Shown one piece after another: positions 6,695 through 13,774 of a stretch of 37,999 nt of DNA (positions are counted from its first letter, which is position 1; every line of letters starts with the position of its first letter). Location: positions 1-37,999 of the IMG/VR virus record IMGVR_UViG_3300025313_000066, one strand, 5' to 3'. A program made the translations under genes and the position numbers. The DNA comes from a virus. The notes beneath the pieces are model-generated. The model worked only from the letters and a program-made list of their open reading frames with translations. It made no database searches and was not told the DNA's origin.

Positions 6695-6860
6695 CGGCGT
6701 CCTCGTCAACCTTTTCGTTGCTGTCACCGATATGGCCAACCAGACGTTTCGCATGCTCGTACCATTCCCGCGTTAGGCTCAGTCGATTGAGGCCACACTC
6801 ATAGGCGTCCACCGCAGTGGCGAGTAACTGTCTCGACTCACAGTCCTGTTCAGTCAGCAA
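6687..6860 (-). CDS. Small protein with TTG start, paralogue of the 7.1-7.3 kb gene
   Basis: This 57-codon frame contains no in-frame ATG and probably starts at TTG (6860) inside the end of the preceding gene. Its product contains QLLATAVDAYECG and REWYEHAKRLVG, clearly related to QLLETAVDAWECG and PAWYEAARKLVAE in the gene at 7053-7304. The two look like a duplicated family, with this copy lacking the N-terminal part. The protein similarity is the main evidence that the frame is real. It fits the gap between neighbouring genes and overlaps both slightly. Confidence 0.65.
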   Translation of the reverse strand: MLTEQDCESRQLLATAVDAYECGLNRLSLTREWYEHAKRLVGHIGDSNEKVDEDADE

Positions 6861-7056
6861 TCACCACCCCGCTTTCCAAGTCTTCGGAAATCCCGAATAG
6901 TTCGCGTTTCATCCGCCTCCGAGCCCGCTTGCTCATCGTACGTTTGATGTTTCGGCCAACTCCCGGCCTGCCGCAATAGCACAACACCTTCCGCCAATCG
7001 GAGCACCAGTCCTGCTCGTCACCGCTGATGGCCGGCTCGCGTTCCTTCTTGCTCAT
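6850..7056 (-). CDS. Small basic protein (68 aa)
   Basis: A 68-residue protein with a Cys/Trp segment (DWCSDWRKVLCYCGRPG) and a very basic middle (RNIKRTMSKRARRRMKREL). The start at 7056 overlaps the preceding stop in an ATGA arrangement and has GGAGA upstream; a longer frame to 7161 has no such support. The basic helix suggests nucleic-acid binding. No family is recognised. Confidence 0.7.
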   Translation of the reverse strand: MSKKEREPAISGDEQDWCSDWRKVLCYCGRPGVGRNIKRTMSKRARRRMKRELFGISEDLESGVVIAD

Positions 7057-7304
7057 GTCTGCGTCTCCGCAACCAGCTTCCTCGCCGCTTCGTACCAGGC
7101 GGGAGGCAGCGATGCAAGCTTCCAGCCTGGGCCGTACGGGAGGATGACGGGCTGTCCGCACTCCCAGGCATCCACCGCCGTTTCCAGCAGTTGCCGCAGC
7201 TCGCGAATTGTGCCGTGGAGGTTCGCCACGGCCAGGATCACATCGGGTGATACATTGCTGGCCTCCGCGTCTCGCAGCCGATCTTCAAGATCACACTCAC
7301 TCAC
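7053..7304 (-). CDS. Hypothetical protein (83 aa), GTG start
   Basis: The GTG at 7304 is preceded by AGGAGGT with 6-base spacing and overlaps the stop of the preceding gene by 8 bases, so I prefer it to the ATG at 7376. The N-terminal part is a helix (DLEDRLRDAEASN ... RELRQLLETAVDAWECG). The C-terminal part resembles the product of 6687-6860. This is an accessory early-region protein without a known function. Confidence 0.75.
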   Translation of the reverse strand: MSECDLEDRLRDAEASNVSPDVILAVANLHGTIRELRQLLETAVDAWECGQPVILPYGPGWKLASLPPAWYEAARKLVAETQT

Positions 7305-7803
7305 AGCACACCTCCTCAATTCGCGTCGCCATTGCCTGCAGCAAGAACGACTCTCGATTGTTCGTTGTCTCGGCAATCAATCGAAGTTCATTCGCGATAC
7401 CGCGTAGGTTTATCACGTCACGCTCGGCCGCCGCCAGCTTGGTTTGCAACTGTTTAATCTGCGGCAGCAGGAAACCTAGCTGTTCATCCAGTGTGTCAAA
7501 CTGGTCGTCTACTGTCCTCGTTGGGGTCATGTTGTATACGCAGCACTTCGCCTCACGCAACGCAGCCTCGGCCGCCGCGAGCTTGTCTTCCAACCCTTTT
7601 ATCGTCTTCAGTCTCAAGTCGGCGACTTTCTTTGCCAGGTCCCATTTTTCAAATAATACACCGGACTCATAATGCAGCCGGGTGATCTCGGCAGACTGCC
7701 GTTCGATCTCATCAGCCGCATCGACTTTCAACTGAGCGCATTCGATACACTCTCCACACTCGTCGGGGCAGTTGGTATGTAGTCGTTCGGTTAGCTCACT
7801 CAT
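7297..7803 (-). CDS. Coiled-coil protein (168 aa)
   Basis: The N-terminus carries a tight Cys cluster (CPDECGECIEC, about residues 12-22), which may bind zinc. Long coiled-coil helices with Leu/Ala heptads follow (KTIKGLEDKLAAAEAALREA; LQTKLAAAERDVINLRGIA). It has a strong AGGAGG upstream of ATG. The layout is reminiscent of Ea22-like accessory early proteins of temperate phages, but I cannot assign it to that family with certainty. Confidence 0.75.
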   Translation of the reverse strand: MSELTERLHTNCPDECGECIECAQLKVDAADEIERQSAEITRLHYESGVLFEKWDLAKKVADLRLKTIKGLEDKLAAAEAALREAKCCVYNMTPTRTVDDQFDTLDEQLGFLLPQIKQLQTKLAAAERDVINLRGIANELRLIAETTNNRESFLLQAMATRIEEVCCE

Positions 7804-7813
7804 CGTCTTCCTC

Positions 7814-8095
7814 CTATTCTGAAATCACCACGTACCAGTCACAGTCCTCAAGGTCCCAACTGCACATCTCACCGTTACATTCCAGCGAAAAGAAATCCGA
7901 GTCGCAACTGATCGTCGCCACGGCGAACTCGTAGAACCACGCGTCTGTTACCACTCCGTGGACGTGACGGTACTCCGGCACCGCCATAAGCAGCACCGTT
8001 CCATCGAGCCAAGACCGTTGCGGGTCGATTGGAAGCCAGTCTAGATCGCTCAGTGCTTCGGCGATTTTCGCCAGGTCGGGTGTGTGGTCATGCAT
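7814..8095 (-). CDS. Hypothetical acidic protein (93 aa)
   Basis: The ATG at 8095 has GAGGAGG upstream with suitable spacing and is preferred. An ATG 21 bases earlier at 8116 overlaps the preceding stop and is a possible alternative. The product is acidic with several aromatic residues and a Cys-rich end (DSDFFSLECNGEMCSWDLEDCDW). A small soluble alpha/beta protein seems likely. No family is recognised. Confidence 0.7.
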   Translation of the reverse strand: MHDHTPDLAKIAEALSDLDWLPIDPQRSWLDGTVLLMAVPEYRHVHGVVTDAWFYEFAVATISCDSDFFSLECNGEMCSWDLEDCDWYVVISE

Positions 8096-8112
8096 CGTCG
8101 GAATCCTCCTCG

Positions 8113-8325
8113 TCATGAATTGGCATCATCCTCGTCGTCCTCGGGCCAATCGTTCTCGGCAACATCCTCGGCATCCTCAGCCATGGTTACTACGTCGTCC
8201 GCATCGTCGGCCGCGTCTTCGAGCATAGGTTGCAGCCGTTCAATCTCGGCGAACAAGCACTTGATCTCCCCGCCACTGACAGTCCGCGTGTCCTTGCGGG
8301 CCATGGCTTCGTCGAGGTCAAACAT
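8113..8325 (-). CDS. Very acidic small protein (70 aa)
   Basis: About a third of residues are Asp or Glu, with an almost uninterrupted acidic C-terminal half (DAEDVAENDWPEDDEDDANS). AAGGAG lies 7 bases before the ATG, and the start overlaps the preceding stop by 8 bases. Strongly acidic small phage proteins can act as DNA mimics against host nucleases, but charge alone does not prove that here. Confidence 0.7.
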   Translation of the reverse strand: MFDLDEAMARKDTRTVSGGEIKCLFAEIERLQPMLEDAADDADDVVTMAEDAEDVAENDWPEDDEDDANS

Positions 8326-8689
8326 TCAGGTCTCCTTGGCTCGGTCTCGCCGTATTGAGCGCCTCGCAGATCGCTTCGAACATCCCTTGTGGATCCGTGT
8401 TCAGCTGCCGCTCACTGAATCGCAGCACAAGCCAACCAAGACAGGCGGCCGCGTTGTATTTTTCCATGTCGGCCAACATGCCCAACGCGGTTCCGTGCCG
8501 GCCGCCGTTCCACAGCCCGCCTTCGATCTCGACGGCAACCCGTTGCGCCGGCCAGGCGAAATCGAACCGCCATTTACGCGCAGGGTGGAAACGATACTCG
8601 CGCTCGGGCGCGACGGGCTGCATGCCGTTGAGTATGCACAGTCGCGGCCAGGAGGCGAAGAAGGATTCTTCAAGGTCGGATGTAGACAC
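8318..8689 (-). CDS. PD-(D/E)XK-type nuclease, DUF559/Vsr-like
   Basis: The protein has 123 residues. The core reads EREYRFHPARKWRFDFAWP then RVAVEIEGGLWNGGRHG then DMEKYNAAACLGWLVLRFS. The Asp in FDFAW and the Glu-Ile-Glu pair are the expected metal-binding residues of the PD-(D/E)XK fold. The later Lys-Tyr-Asn and Gly-Trp positions match the family too. Such small phage nucleases trim or resolve DNA during recombination. The GTG at 8689 has AAGGA upstream, partly within the stop of the previous gene. The fold is clear; the exact substrate (branched DNA or ends) is not. Confidence 0.85.
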   Translation of the reverse strand: MSTSDLEESFFASWPRLCILNGMQPVAPEREYRFHPARKWRFDFAWPAQRVAVEIEGGLWNGGRHGTALGMLADMEKYNAAACLGWLVLRFSERQLNTDPQGMFEAICEALNTARPSQGDLNV

Positions 8690-8701
8690 TGGAACGCATC
8701 C

Positions 8702-9055
8702 TTACATTGGAATGTCATTATCTTCGTCACTTTCTGTCGGTGCTGACAACCGCGGAGCCTCGTACTCGGAAAACGACCTTTGTCGGGATTGTGATGCAAA
8801 CGCTCGGGCGGTCTCCTCGGTGCAGGGGCTTATCGCGTAAATCGACCCCGCCCCCAGGAGCTTTGTAAAGGCCGGAAGGACATCTTTTGGCAAAGTTCCG
8901 CGACGTCCGTCAGTGCGGCCAGCGCTCACCTCCGGCACGTCCACCCGAACGAAAGACACGCCGCCAATCGCCTGTTCGCTCACGAACCCAGCAAATTGTC
9001 GGTGCCCCATCACTTCCACGATTGCCCAGGTTTCAAACATCTTACTAGCACTCAT
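8702..9055 (-). CDS. Conserved phage protein of unknown function (117 aa)
   Basis: The segment MFETWAIVEVMGHRQFAGFV and the later TKLLGAGSIYAISPCTEE are familiar from small conserved phage proteins in replication or early gene clusters. No enzymatic motif is evident. The N-terminal half looks like a small beta-barrel and the C-terminus is disordered and acidic (SAPTESDEDNDIPM), the composition often seen in single-strand-binding proteins' tails. SSB-like function is a speculation. Confidence 0.75.
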   Translation of the reverse strand: MSASKMFETWAIVEVMGHRQFAGFVSEQAIGGVSFVRVDVPEVSAGRTDGRRGTLPKDVLPAFTKLLGAGSIYAISPCTEETARAFASQSRQRSFSEYEAPRLSAPTESDEDNDIPM

Positions 9056-9082
9056 TACTCAACTCGCTTTCCTTTTTAGAAA

Positions 9083-9673
9083 TCACTCCTTGCAGCATTC
9101 GACAACCGCGCGTGTTCCTAATTGTGCTTCCGCTTGAATCTGATCCCACGATAGACCAACGAGTCCGAACGTTTCGAGACACATGCGTTCTTCCGCTGCC
9201 GTGTGGTCATCGGCCATGATGATGGCAGCATCGTATGAACCGTCTTCCGCACGCACGCTGCCAGGTCGTGCATATTTCTGCACACCGGCGGCAGTTGTTA
9301 CGCCAAGCAGTTTGTCGGCTGCCATCGCACACCGCAGCATCCAAGCCATTTTCGGTTGCTTGAGAATAGTTCCGTACAATGGAACTCGCTTCCACTCTTG
9401 CGGTTTCCTGAGTTTCTCATTCAACTCCAACGCTCGCTTACGGATCTCCAGCGCGAATTGACCGAGTTGCCTGTTGTCGACTGGTTCGAGTTCGCCGGAT
9501 TGAATACCCTCCGTGACATCATCGAGGGTGGCATAAGTGAATCCCATCAGTGTGTTATGCCATCCGTTGAGGAGTTCTTTGGGATCTATCTGGCGACCTG
9601 CATATTCTCCGACAGCAGGGAACCTTCCCTTGAATCGCTGAAACCAGGCATTGAAGTCATCACGCGTTAACAT
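9083..9673 (-). CDS. Helicase-loader-like replication protein (candidate)
   Basis: The protein has 196 residues. The N-terminal 75 residues (DDFNAWFQRFKGRFPAVGEY and following helices) resemble the helical domain of phage helicase loader/inhibitor proteins. The C-terminal part contains APDRP-type short motifs but no nucleotide-binding site. It overlaps the end of the replication-initiator gene by 7 bases, the place where helicase loaders lie in many temperate phages. The role is inferred mainly from location; the N-terminal similarity is weak. Confidence 0.6.
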   Translation of the reverse strand: MLTRDDFNAWFQRFKGRFPAVGEYAGRQIDPKELLNGWHNTLMGFTYATLDDVTEGIQSGELEPVDNRQLGQFALEIRKRALELNEKLRKPQEWKRVPLYGTILKQPKMAWMLRCAMAADKLLGVTTAAGVQKYARPGSVRAEDGSYDAAIIMADDHTAAEERMCLETFGLVGLSWDQIQAEAQLGTRAVVECCKE

Positions 9674-10476
9674 TCCTGCTTACCTCCCAAGAAAGACGCC
9701 AGTGGATCCCTGCGCTGTGCGTTCCCGTTGTCGGACGACATTTTCGCTCGCAACTGATCGAACCTGCTTCTCAGCGACTTGGGGCACAGAACATTCGCAC
9801 GCCAAAAACTGTCGAGGTTCGCCCAGGCGAATACCGCCCGGATATCAACGTCTGCTCGCTTGTCACGTTCCCGCATCAAGCGGATTTCATTCGCCCAAGC
9901 TGGAAGCGACGGGGGTTTCGCGCTTGGTGAGACGTTATCGAGGATCTTCTGGAACATCCACTCCGCACACTCCATATCAGCCGCTTCCCATGTCGGACGT
10001 CGTGCGTTCGACGAAGAGAGTTCCGGTCCGGTAGGATCGTCTCCGGTCCGGTCCGGTCCGGTCCCGCGCGCACGCGTGGGGAGCGAGGTGTCGGCGATTT
10101 GTCGGTGAGGTGTCGACGATTCATCGGCGATTTGTCGGTGAGGTGTCGACGATTCTGGTTTCGGATATTGGCACCTTGGCCGCTCGATTTTCTGGTGATG
10201 CCAACCAGTAACCTGCCAAAAAACCTTGTCGTCCGCCTCGTATTCGACGAGCAAACCCACCCGCAACAACTCACCCACCAACGCCGCAACCTGCTTGGTC
10301 GTGATATCGTCCCCAGGAAATACTTCCATTTTGAGTTGCCGGGGTGATGCCGGATGAATCCCGGCGTCATCGCAGAACAGCCACATACCGATGAAGAGCA
10401 GCCGACATGTCGGCGATACGTCGGCGATTTGTTCAGACACGAAGAACTCTGGCTTGATGCTGCGGATCCGTGCCAC
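9667..10476 (-). CDS. Replication initiator / replisome organiser with internal iterons
   Basis: The protein has 269 residues. The N-terminal 105 or so form a winged-helix initiator domain (MARIRSIKPEFFVSEQIA, SPTCRLLFIGMWLFCDDAG, MEVFPGDD). A flexible linker of duplicated residues (SSTPHRQIADE twice, then RGTGPDRTGDD) follows, and the C-terminal helical part is DnaD/DnaT-like. Such proteins open the phage origin and recruit the helicase. A GTG start at 10476 is preceded by AAGGAG inside the stop of the upstream gene. The linker DNA holds direct repeats, as in lambda O, suggesting that the origin is within this gene. Confidence 0.8.
   Translation of the reverse strand: MARIRSIKPEFFVSEQIADVSPTCRLLFIGMWLFCDDAGIHPASPRQLKMEVFPGDDITTKQVAALVGELLRVGLLVEYEADDKVFWQVTGWHHQKIERPRCQYPKPESSTPHRQIADESSTPHRQIADTSLPTRARGTGPDRTGDDPTGPELSSSNARRPTWEAADMECAEWMFQKILDNVSPSAKPPSLPAWANEIRLMRERDKRADVDIRAVFAWANLDSFWRANVLCPKSLRSRFDQLRAKMSSDNGNAQRRDPLASFLGGKQEC
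10022..10065. repeat. GTCCG pentamer repeats
   Basis: A run of GTCCG pentamers (one group near 10027, then four in a row at about 10043-10063) within the linker-coding part of the replication gene. It has the same 5-base rhythm as the array at 13387-13456, read on the other strand. It may be part of an origin or a simple-sequence expansion that also writes the Gly-Pro-Asp-Arg-Thr linker. Confidence 0.5.
10091..10156. repeat. Tandem 33-bp repeat and iteron-like 9-mers (origin candidate)
   Basis: Two adjacent 33-base units (10091-10123 and 10124-10156) differ only in the last base. The 9-mer TCGRCGATW occurs at 10091, 10113, 10124 and 10146, and again at 10410 and 10421. All intervals are multiples of 11 bases. 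Because 11 and 22 are not multiples of three, the motif falls in different reading frames, which argues for a DNA-level signal. Confidence 0.7.
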
Positions 10477-10480
10477 GGGC

Positions 10481-11434
10481 CTACTCCTTGCCGTTCAACC
10501 GCTGCCCCCGCGACTCTCGAATCGCCTCCCGCCGCACGTCGCACCACTCACCCAACAGGATCTTGTCCTCGTCAGTCGTCAGCAGCGCCCCCGCCGCTTC
10601 CTGGTACGCGTTCACGTCCGTGACCTGGTCCATCGCCCCCAGGATGGCCTCAATGCCGATGAAGATGGTAGGCTCGAGTTTCTGCTCGGGTGCCACTTCA
10701 GACGACGCCTCTGGCTCAACGGGCGCCTCAATGTCGGCCAGTGACAACACGTCGATCGTGGGCGCGTCCATTTCGGCCTCTTCGGCAATCCAGGTTGATC
10801 CACTCACGCGGGCAAAAATCTGGGCATAGAGCTTGCGAGTCGCTTTCCCGAAAATGGCGTCAACGCCCATGCTCGCGTTGACCCGCACCGGGATGCGGGC
10901 ATCACCACCACTATTCTTCTCGCAGATCAGTTCGGCGGGCACGCCGTGGAGCTTCCAGGAGGCCCGCATCGGCACGAGCGCGCCGCCCTCGCTGGTGCTC
11001 GGGACGCCTCTGACGACCACGAGCGAAGTCAGCCCGGGCCACTCACGCACCTGGCGCTCGAAGTATTGCTTGCTGAGGTAGCAGCGCGAGGCGATGATGT
11101 TGAACTCGTTGCCGATCGGTTGTGCCCCGCGCAACATCGCCTCAATAACACAATCCCGCACTACCTCGTCGCCGTACGGCTTGAGTGGGTTGCCGGCCTT
11201 GTCCTTTGAGCCTGGTCCTCGGTCCGTCAGAAACCCGAGCGGCGTGTTGGCCAAGCTCTTCACAGTTGCCAGAATTTCCCCGTTAAAATGGGTCCGCATG
11301 GCCGCCATCGACTCCGCCAGCGTCAGCGTTCGCTCCAACAGTGTCATGTCCCGCAGCTTGGTCGCGCTGCAGTTTGCCAACGCCGTTTCGATAGCCTGCA
11401 GACTGGTTTGCCGTGTGGTCAGTTCTTTGCTCAT
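10481..11434 (-). CDS. RecT-like single-strand annealing protein (candidate)
   Basis: The protein has 317 residues. The middle part (VVRDCVIEAMLRGAQPIGNEFNIIASRCYLSK, then YFERQVREWPGLTSL, and KATRKLYAQIFARVSGS) resembles phage annealing proteins, where a conserved 'gnqFNIIagr.Y.tKe' block is found. The C-terminus (from about 225) is acidic and probably flexible. It lies beside an SbcC-like ATPase gene and the replication initiator, the usual place for a phage recombination module. A good AGGGGGA site precedes the ATG at 11434. The family assignment is from memory and moderately sure. Confidence 0.55.
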   Translation of the reverse strand: MSKELTTRQTSLQAIETALANCSATKLRDMTLLERTLTLAESMAAMRTHFNGEILATVKSLANTPLGFLTDRGPGSKDKAGNPLKPYGDEVVRDCVIEAMLRGAQPIGNEFNIIASRCYLSKQYFERQVREWPGLTSLVVVRGVPSTSEGGALVPMRASWKLHGVPAELICEKNSGGDARIPVRVNASMGVDAIFGKATRKLYAQIFARVSGSTWIAEEAEMDAPTIDVLSLADIEAPVEPEASSEVAPEQKLEPTIFIGIEAILGAMDQVTDVNAYQEAAGALLTTDEDKILLGEWCDVRREAIRESRGQRLNGKE

Positions 11435-11648
11435 TCAATCGTCCCCCTAAAAATTGTGCGATAGAGTGGCAGGACCACACCATCGGAAGGTCATAAATCC
11501 GCCGCTGCAATGCCCCCGCTCTGATCTGATCCTCGGGACTGCCCGGCGCCTCGGCAAAGCGTTCCTCCAGCAGATCCACGATCCGCTGGCGATCCTCGCC
11601 GCGACCGCGGGCAATGTACACGTCGTATTCTTCAGTGCCGGTTTGCAT
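11283..11648 (-). CDS. Hypothetical early protein, overlapping the annealing-protein gene
   Basis: AAGGAG lies 6 bases before the ATG at 11648. The first 70 residues (TGTEEYDVYIARGRGEDRQR, RIVDLLEERFAEAPGSPEDQ, IYDLPMVWSCHSIAQFLGG) look like a real folded protein. The last 50 residues run inside the annealing-protein gene in another frame and look like low-value overlap sequence. Either the long overlap of 152 bases is genuine or the original stop was lost. Function unknown. Confidence 0.6.
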   Translation of the reverse strand: MQTGTEEYDVYIARGRGEDRQRIVDLLEERFAEAPGSPEDQIRAGALQRRIYDLPMVWSCHSIAQFLGGRLNEQRTDHTANQSAGYRNGVGKLQRDQAAGHDTVGANADAGGVDGGHADPF

Positions 11649-11658
11649 GTCAATCTCC

Positions 11659-11952
11659 TTAGCGCATGCGCCTGATTTCGCTGATGGGCGCCGAGCCGTC
11701 CGCGGGTTCCGTCCAGGCGCAGCGGTCCTGCAGCAGCCGTTTCCAGAGTGTTTGCACGTCCGTCGAACAGTGCGCAATTGCGTCGGCCCAGGTCGGCCAG
11801 CGGCCCCACTGGCCATAAAAACGGTACTGGTAGAACAGCGACGCCGCGTTGTGCGCCTCGGTATGCCGATGATTGACGGCGCACAGCTCGCAGGTTCCCC
11901 GAGCCGGCGGCAGTAACTGAAATGCGCCACACGGTAATGTATTCGTATTCAT
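11659..11952 (-). CDS. Conserved small Cys-containing phage protein (97 aa)
   Basis: The 97-residue product contains CELCAVNHRHTEAHNAASLF, a Cys-x2-Cys with nearby His residues that could bind zinc. YRFYGQWGRWPTWADAIAHC and a helical C-terminus follow. I recall this pattern in small proteins of early phage gene clusters; no activity is known to me. The start overlaps the stop of the ATPase gene by 4 bases (ATGA). Confidence 0.75.
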   Translation of the reverse strand: MNTNTLPCGAFQLLPPARGTCELCAVNHRHTEAHNAASLFYQYRFYGQWGRWPTWADAIAHCSTDVQTLWKRLLQDRCAWTEPADGSAPISEIRRMR

Positions 11953-13202
11953 TGCGCGGTGGCCTCCGCGTCGACTACCAAACCGTCCTCAATCACGATG
12001 CTGCACTCGTCGCCCGTGCTGACACGTGTGGCGATCGCCTGGAGCCCCTCGGATTCCAGCCACGCACCAAACTCCTGCAGCGTCTGCAGGTCCATCTGTT
12101 CGAGTTTGTCGAGTAGGACGAACTTGCAGTCTGGCCGCACCTTCCGGGCAATGGCCACGGACACGCGGAGCTGATCGGAGCCGCTCATGCAATCCCACTG
12201 TCGGCCGTGGTAGGTCAGTTCGCCGGCTTCCACCGAGAGTCCTGGCAGGGGGAGTTTTGCGCCCTGCAGTAGTTGCTGACGCACCTTCTTGACGGCCGCC
12301 AGCTTGGCCGTGAGTGAGTTGACCTGTTCCGTGAGTTCGGTCGCTTCCTGTTCCGCACGAAACTTTTCCGCGTTGATCCGAATCCGCCGGTTGGTGTCGT
12401 CGATCTGCGTGAGAGACGCTTCCAGTTCTGCAGTGGATTCATCCGCCAGTGATTCGGCAGTCCGTGACGAGACAGCGTACTGATCCTGCGCCGCAATGAG
12501 TTTCGACTCCGCCTCTCGCAGTTTCCGTCGCAGTAATTCAGCGTCGGCGTGCAGTGTCTGCACCTGTCGGCCCACCTGATCACGTGTTGTGCGGAGCCGC
12601 TGGTTCTCCCCGTTGCGTGCGAGGATCGATTGCTGCTGCTGGATCAACTCGCCGGCGGATACCTCCCGGTCCGGGACGCCTTGCTCAAACGGCAGATCCT
12701 CGGCGTGCTTCTGCTTGCGCGCCTGCACCTGGCCGATCGTGTGCCGCTCGTTGTAGATTCGCTCGGCCTCTTGGTCGAGTTTCGCGAGTTGCTGCCCGAC
12801 ACCGATCACCTGTAGCAATGTCTCGGCTTTCTCGCGCGGCGACGCCTGCAGAAACTTCGGCAAGTCCAGGGCCAGTTGACCAATCAATTCATCGAGTAGA
12901 GATTGTCCGCCTTTGTTGCCGTGCTGGTCGATGACTTTGAGTGTGGCGTTTTTCCCCTCGCGTACCACAACCAGGCCGTTGTCCAACTCGATGCGGATGC
13001 GCGGATCCGCCATGCCGCCGTCACGCCGTGGTTCACTTGGCCGGTACTTGTTACCGCCGAGTGCCCACACGATCGCATCCAAGACGGATGTCTTGCCCTG
13101 GCCATTCCGGCCGCCTACCACGGTCAGACCTGTAGTGGACGGTTCAATCTGCACCGCCTGGACCCGCTTGACGTTTTCGATTTCGAGACGACTGATTTTT
13201 AC
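11949..13202 (-). CDS. SbcC/SMC-like AAA ATPase
   Basis: The protein has 417 residues. Walker A is GGRNGQGKTS (about residues 31-40). A long coiled coil follows (about 150-325, QLAKLDQEAERIYNERHTIG through LTEQVNSLTAKLAAVKKVR). The ABC signature is MSGSDQLRVSVAIA, and Walker B is CKFVLLDKLEQMD. These proteins pair with an SbcD-like nuclease in DNA-end processing, but no such partner gene is present. Many phages carry this single short form next to annealing proteins. I choose ATG 13202 (MVKISRLEIENVKRVQ); a G-run lies upstream. Confidence 0.85.
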   Translation of the reverse strand, partial: VKISRLEIENVKRVQAVQIEPSTTGLTVVGGRNGQGKTSVLDAIVWALGGNKYRPSEPRRDGGMADPRIRIELDNGLVVVREGKNATLKVIDQHGNKGGQSLLDELIGQLALDLPKFLQASPREKAETLLQVIGVGQQLAKLDQEAERIYNERHTIGQVQARKQKHAEDLPFEQGVPDREVSAGELIQQQQSILARNGENQRLRTTRDQVGRQVQTLHADAELLRRKLREAESKLIAAQDQYAVSSRTAESLADESTAELEASLTQIDDTNRRIRINAEKFRAEQEATELTEQVNSLTAKLAAVKKVRQQLLQGAKLPLPGLSVEAGELTYHGRQWDCMSGSDQLRVSVAIARKVRPDCKFVLLDKLEQMDLQTLQEFGAWLESEGLQAIATRVSTGDECSIVIEDGLVVDAEATAQ

Positions 13203-13468
13203 CATCTGCGTTTCCACCCCCCTTTTCAAAGCCGCGCCCGCCCGGGCAGGCACCCACACGGGCGCGGCGGATAATCCGCAGCTACGAGCCGCGGCGATAC
13301 AGTTTCAAAAACGGTCCGGCGGCCGGATGGTTCGTGGGCCGCTCAACCGCCGGACCAGCCCGCACGCGCGGGTCTCGTGTAGGAATGACAGGACATGACG
13401 CGACAGGACACGACCTGACCCGACCTGACCCGACCTGACGCGACAGGACGGGACCCGTTGATTCATCA
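13203..13468. other. Non-coding gap holding a repeat array
   Basis: The 266 bases between the ATPase gene and the next upstream gene contain no convincing gene. An open frame to 13282 exists but is made largely of repeat-derived sequence (RQVGSGRVRSCPVASCP). The gap is GC-rich and includes the GACNN array. An origin, a recombination site or a regulatory segment is possible. Confidence 0.55.
13387..13456. repeat. Fourteen consecutive GACNN pentamers
   Basis: The motif GAC recurs every 5 bases for 70 bases: GACAG, GACAT, GACGC, GACAG, GACAC, GACCT, GACCC, GACCT, GACCC, GACCT, GACGC, GACAG, GACGG, GACCC. The fixed 5-base phase with a changing last two bases is not a simple tandem copy. The array lies in the non-coding gap of the replication/recombination cluster. 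Confidence 0.85.
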
Positions 13469-13762
13469 TCACTCCACCCCCAACAGTTCCATAAACGCCG
13501 CATCGTCACGTTTTTTCGCCTGTTCCATCAGAAACGCCTGGTGCTTACTCGCCCGGTCCGTACACCGTACGACACAAAACATCTCGTGCGGCCTACAGGG
13601 ATACCGCTGATAAGCCCGCCGAAACGCGATATCCAGGGCCTCCACCTCGTCGTGCCCGTATGACGTGATCCCGCTGATCGGGGTGCGGAGATCGAGCGCC
13701 GCGCCAACACGGACGCGGTAGACGAACCAGCGGTATTTGCGATAGTGAACGGCATAACGCAT
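13469..13762 (-). CDS. Hypothetical protein (97 aa)
   Basis: The product starts MRYAVHYRKYRWFVYRVRVG and continues with ISGITSYGHDEVEALDIAFRRA, an alpha/beta layout. The C-terminus is helical. An AAAGGGA sequence precedes the ATG. No family is recognised. It is placed between CsrA and the recombination genes in one leftward run. Confidence 0.7.
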   Translation of the reverse strand: MRYAVHYRKYRWFVYRVRVGAALDLRTPISGITSYGHDEVEALDIAFRRAYQRYPCRPHEMFCVVRCTDRASKHQAFLMEQAKKRDDAAFMELLGVE

Positions 13763-13774
13763 GTGTGTTCCCTT

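Noticed and set aside
5391-6790. Two long plus-strand open frames (281 and 319 codons)
   Set aside because: They lie opposite supported minus-strand genes with good RBSs, and their sequences are Arg/Ser/Pro-rich without motifs.
9083-9673. Reading the 196-residue protein as a nuclease or ATPase
   Set aside because: No Walker, HNH or PD-(D/E)XK motifs are present; a helicase-loader-like role by position is the most that can be said.
10091-10156. Possible CRISPR-like repeat
   Set aside because: The units are directly adjacent without unique spacers and lie inside a coding gene; iterons explain them better.
13282-13509. Open frame of 75 codons across the GACNN array
   Set aside because: Its middle is written by the pentamer repeats, it overlaps the end of the better gene at 13469, and no RBS supports it.
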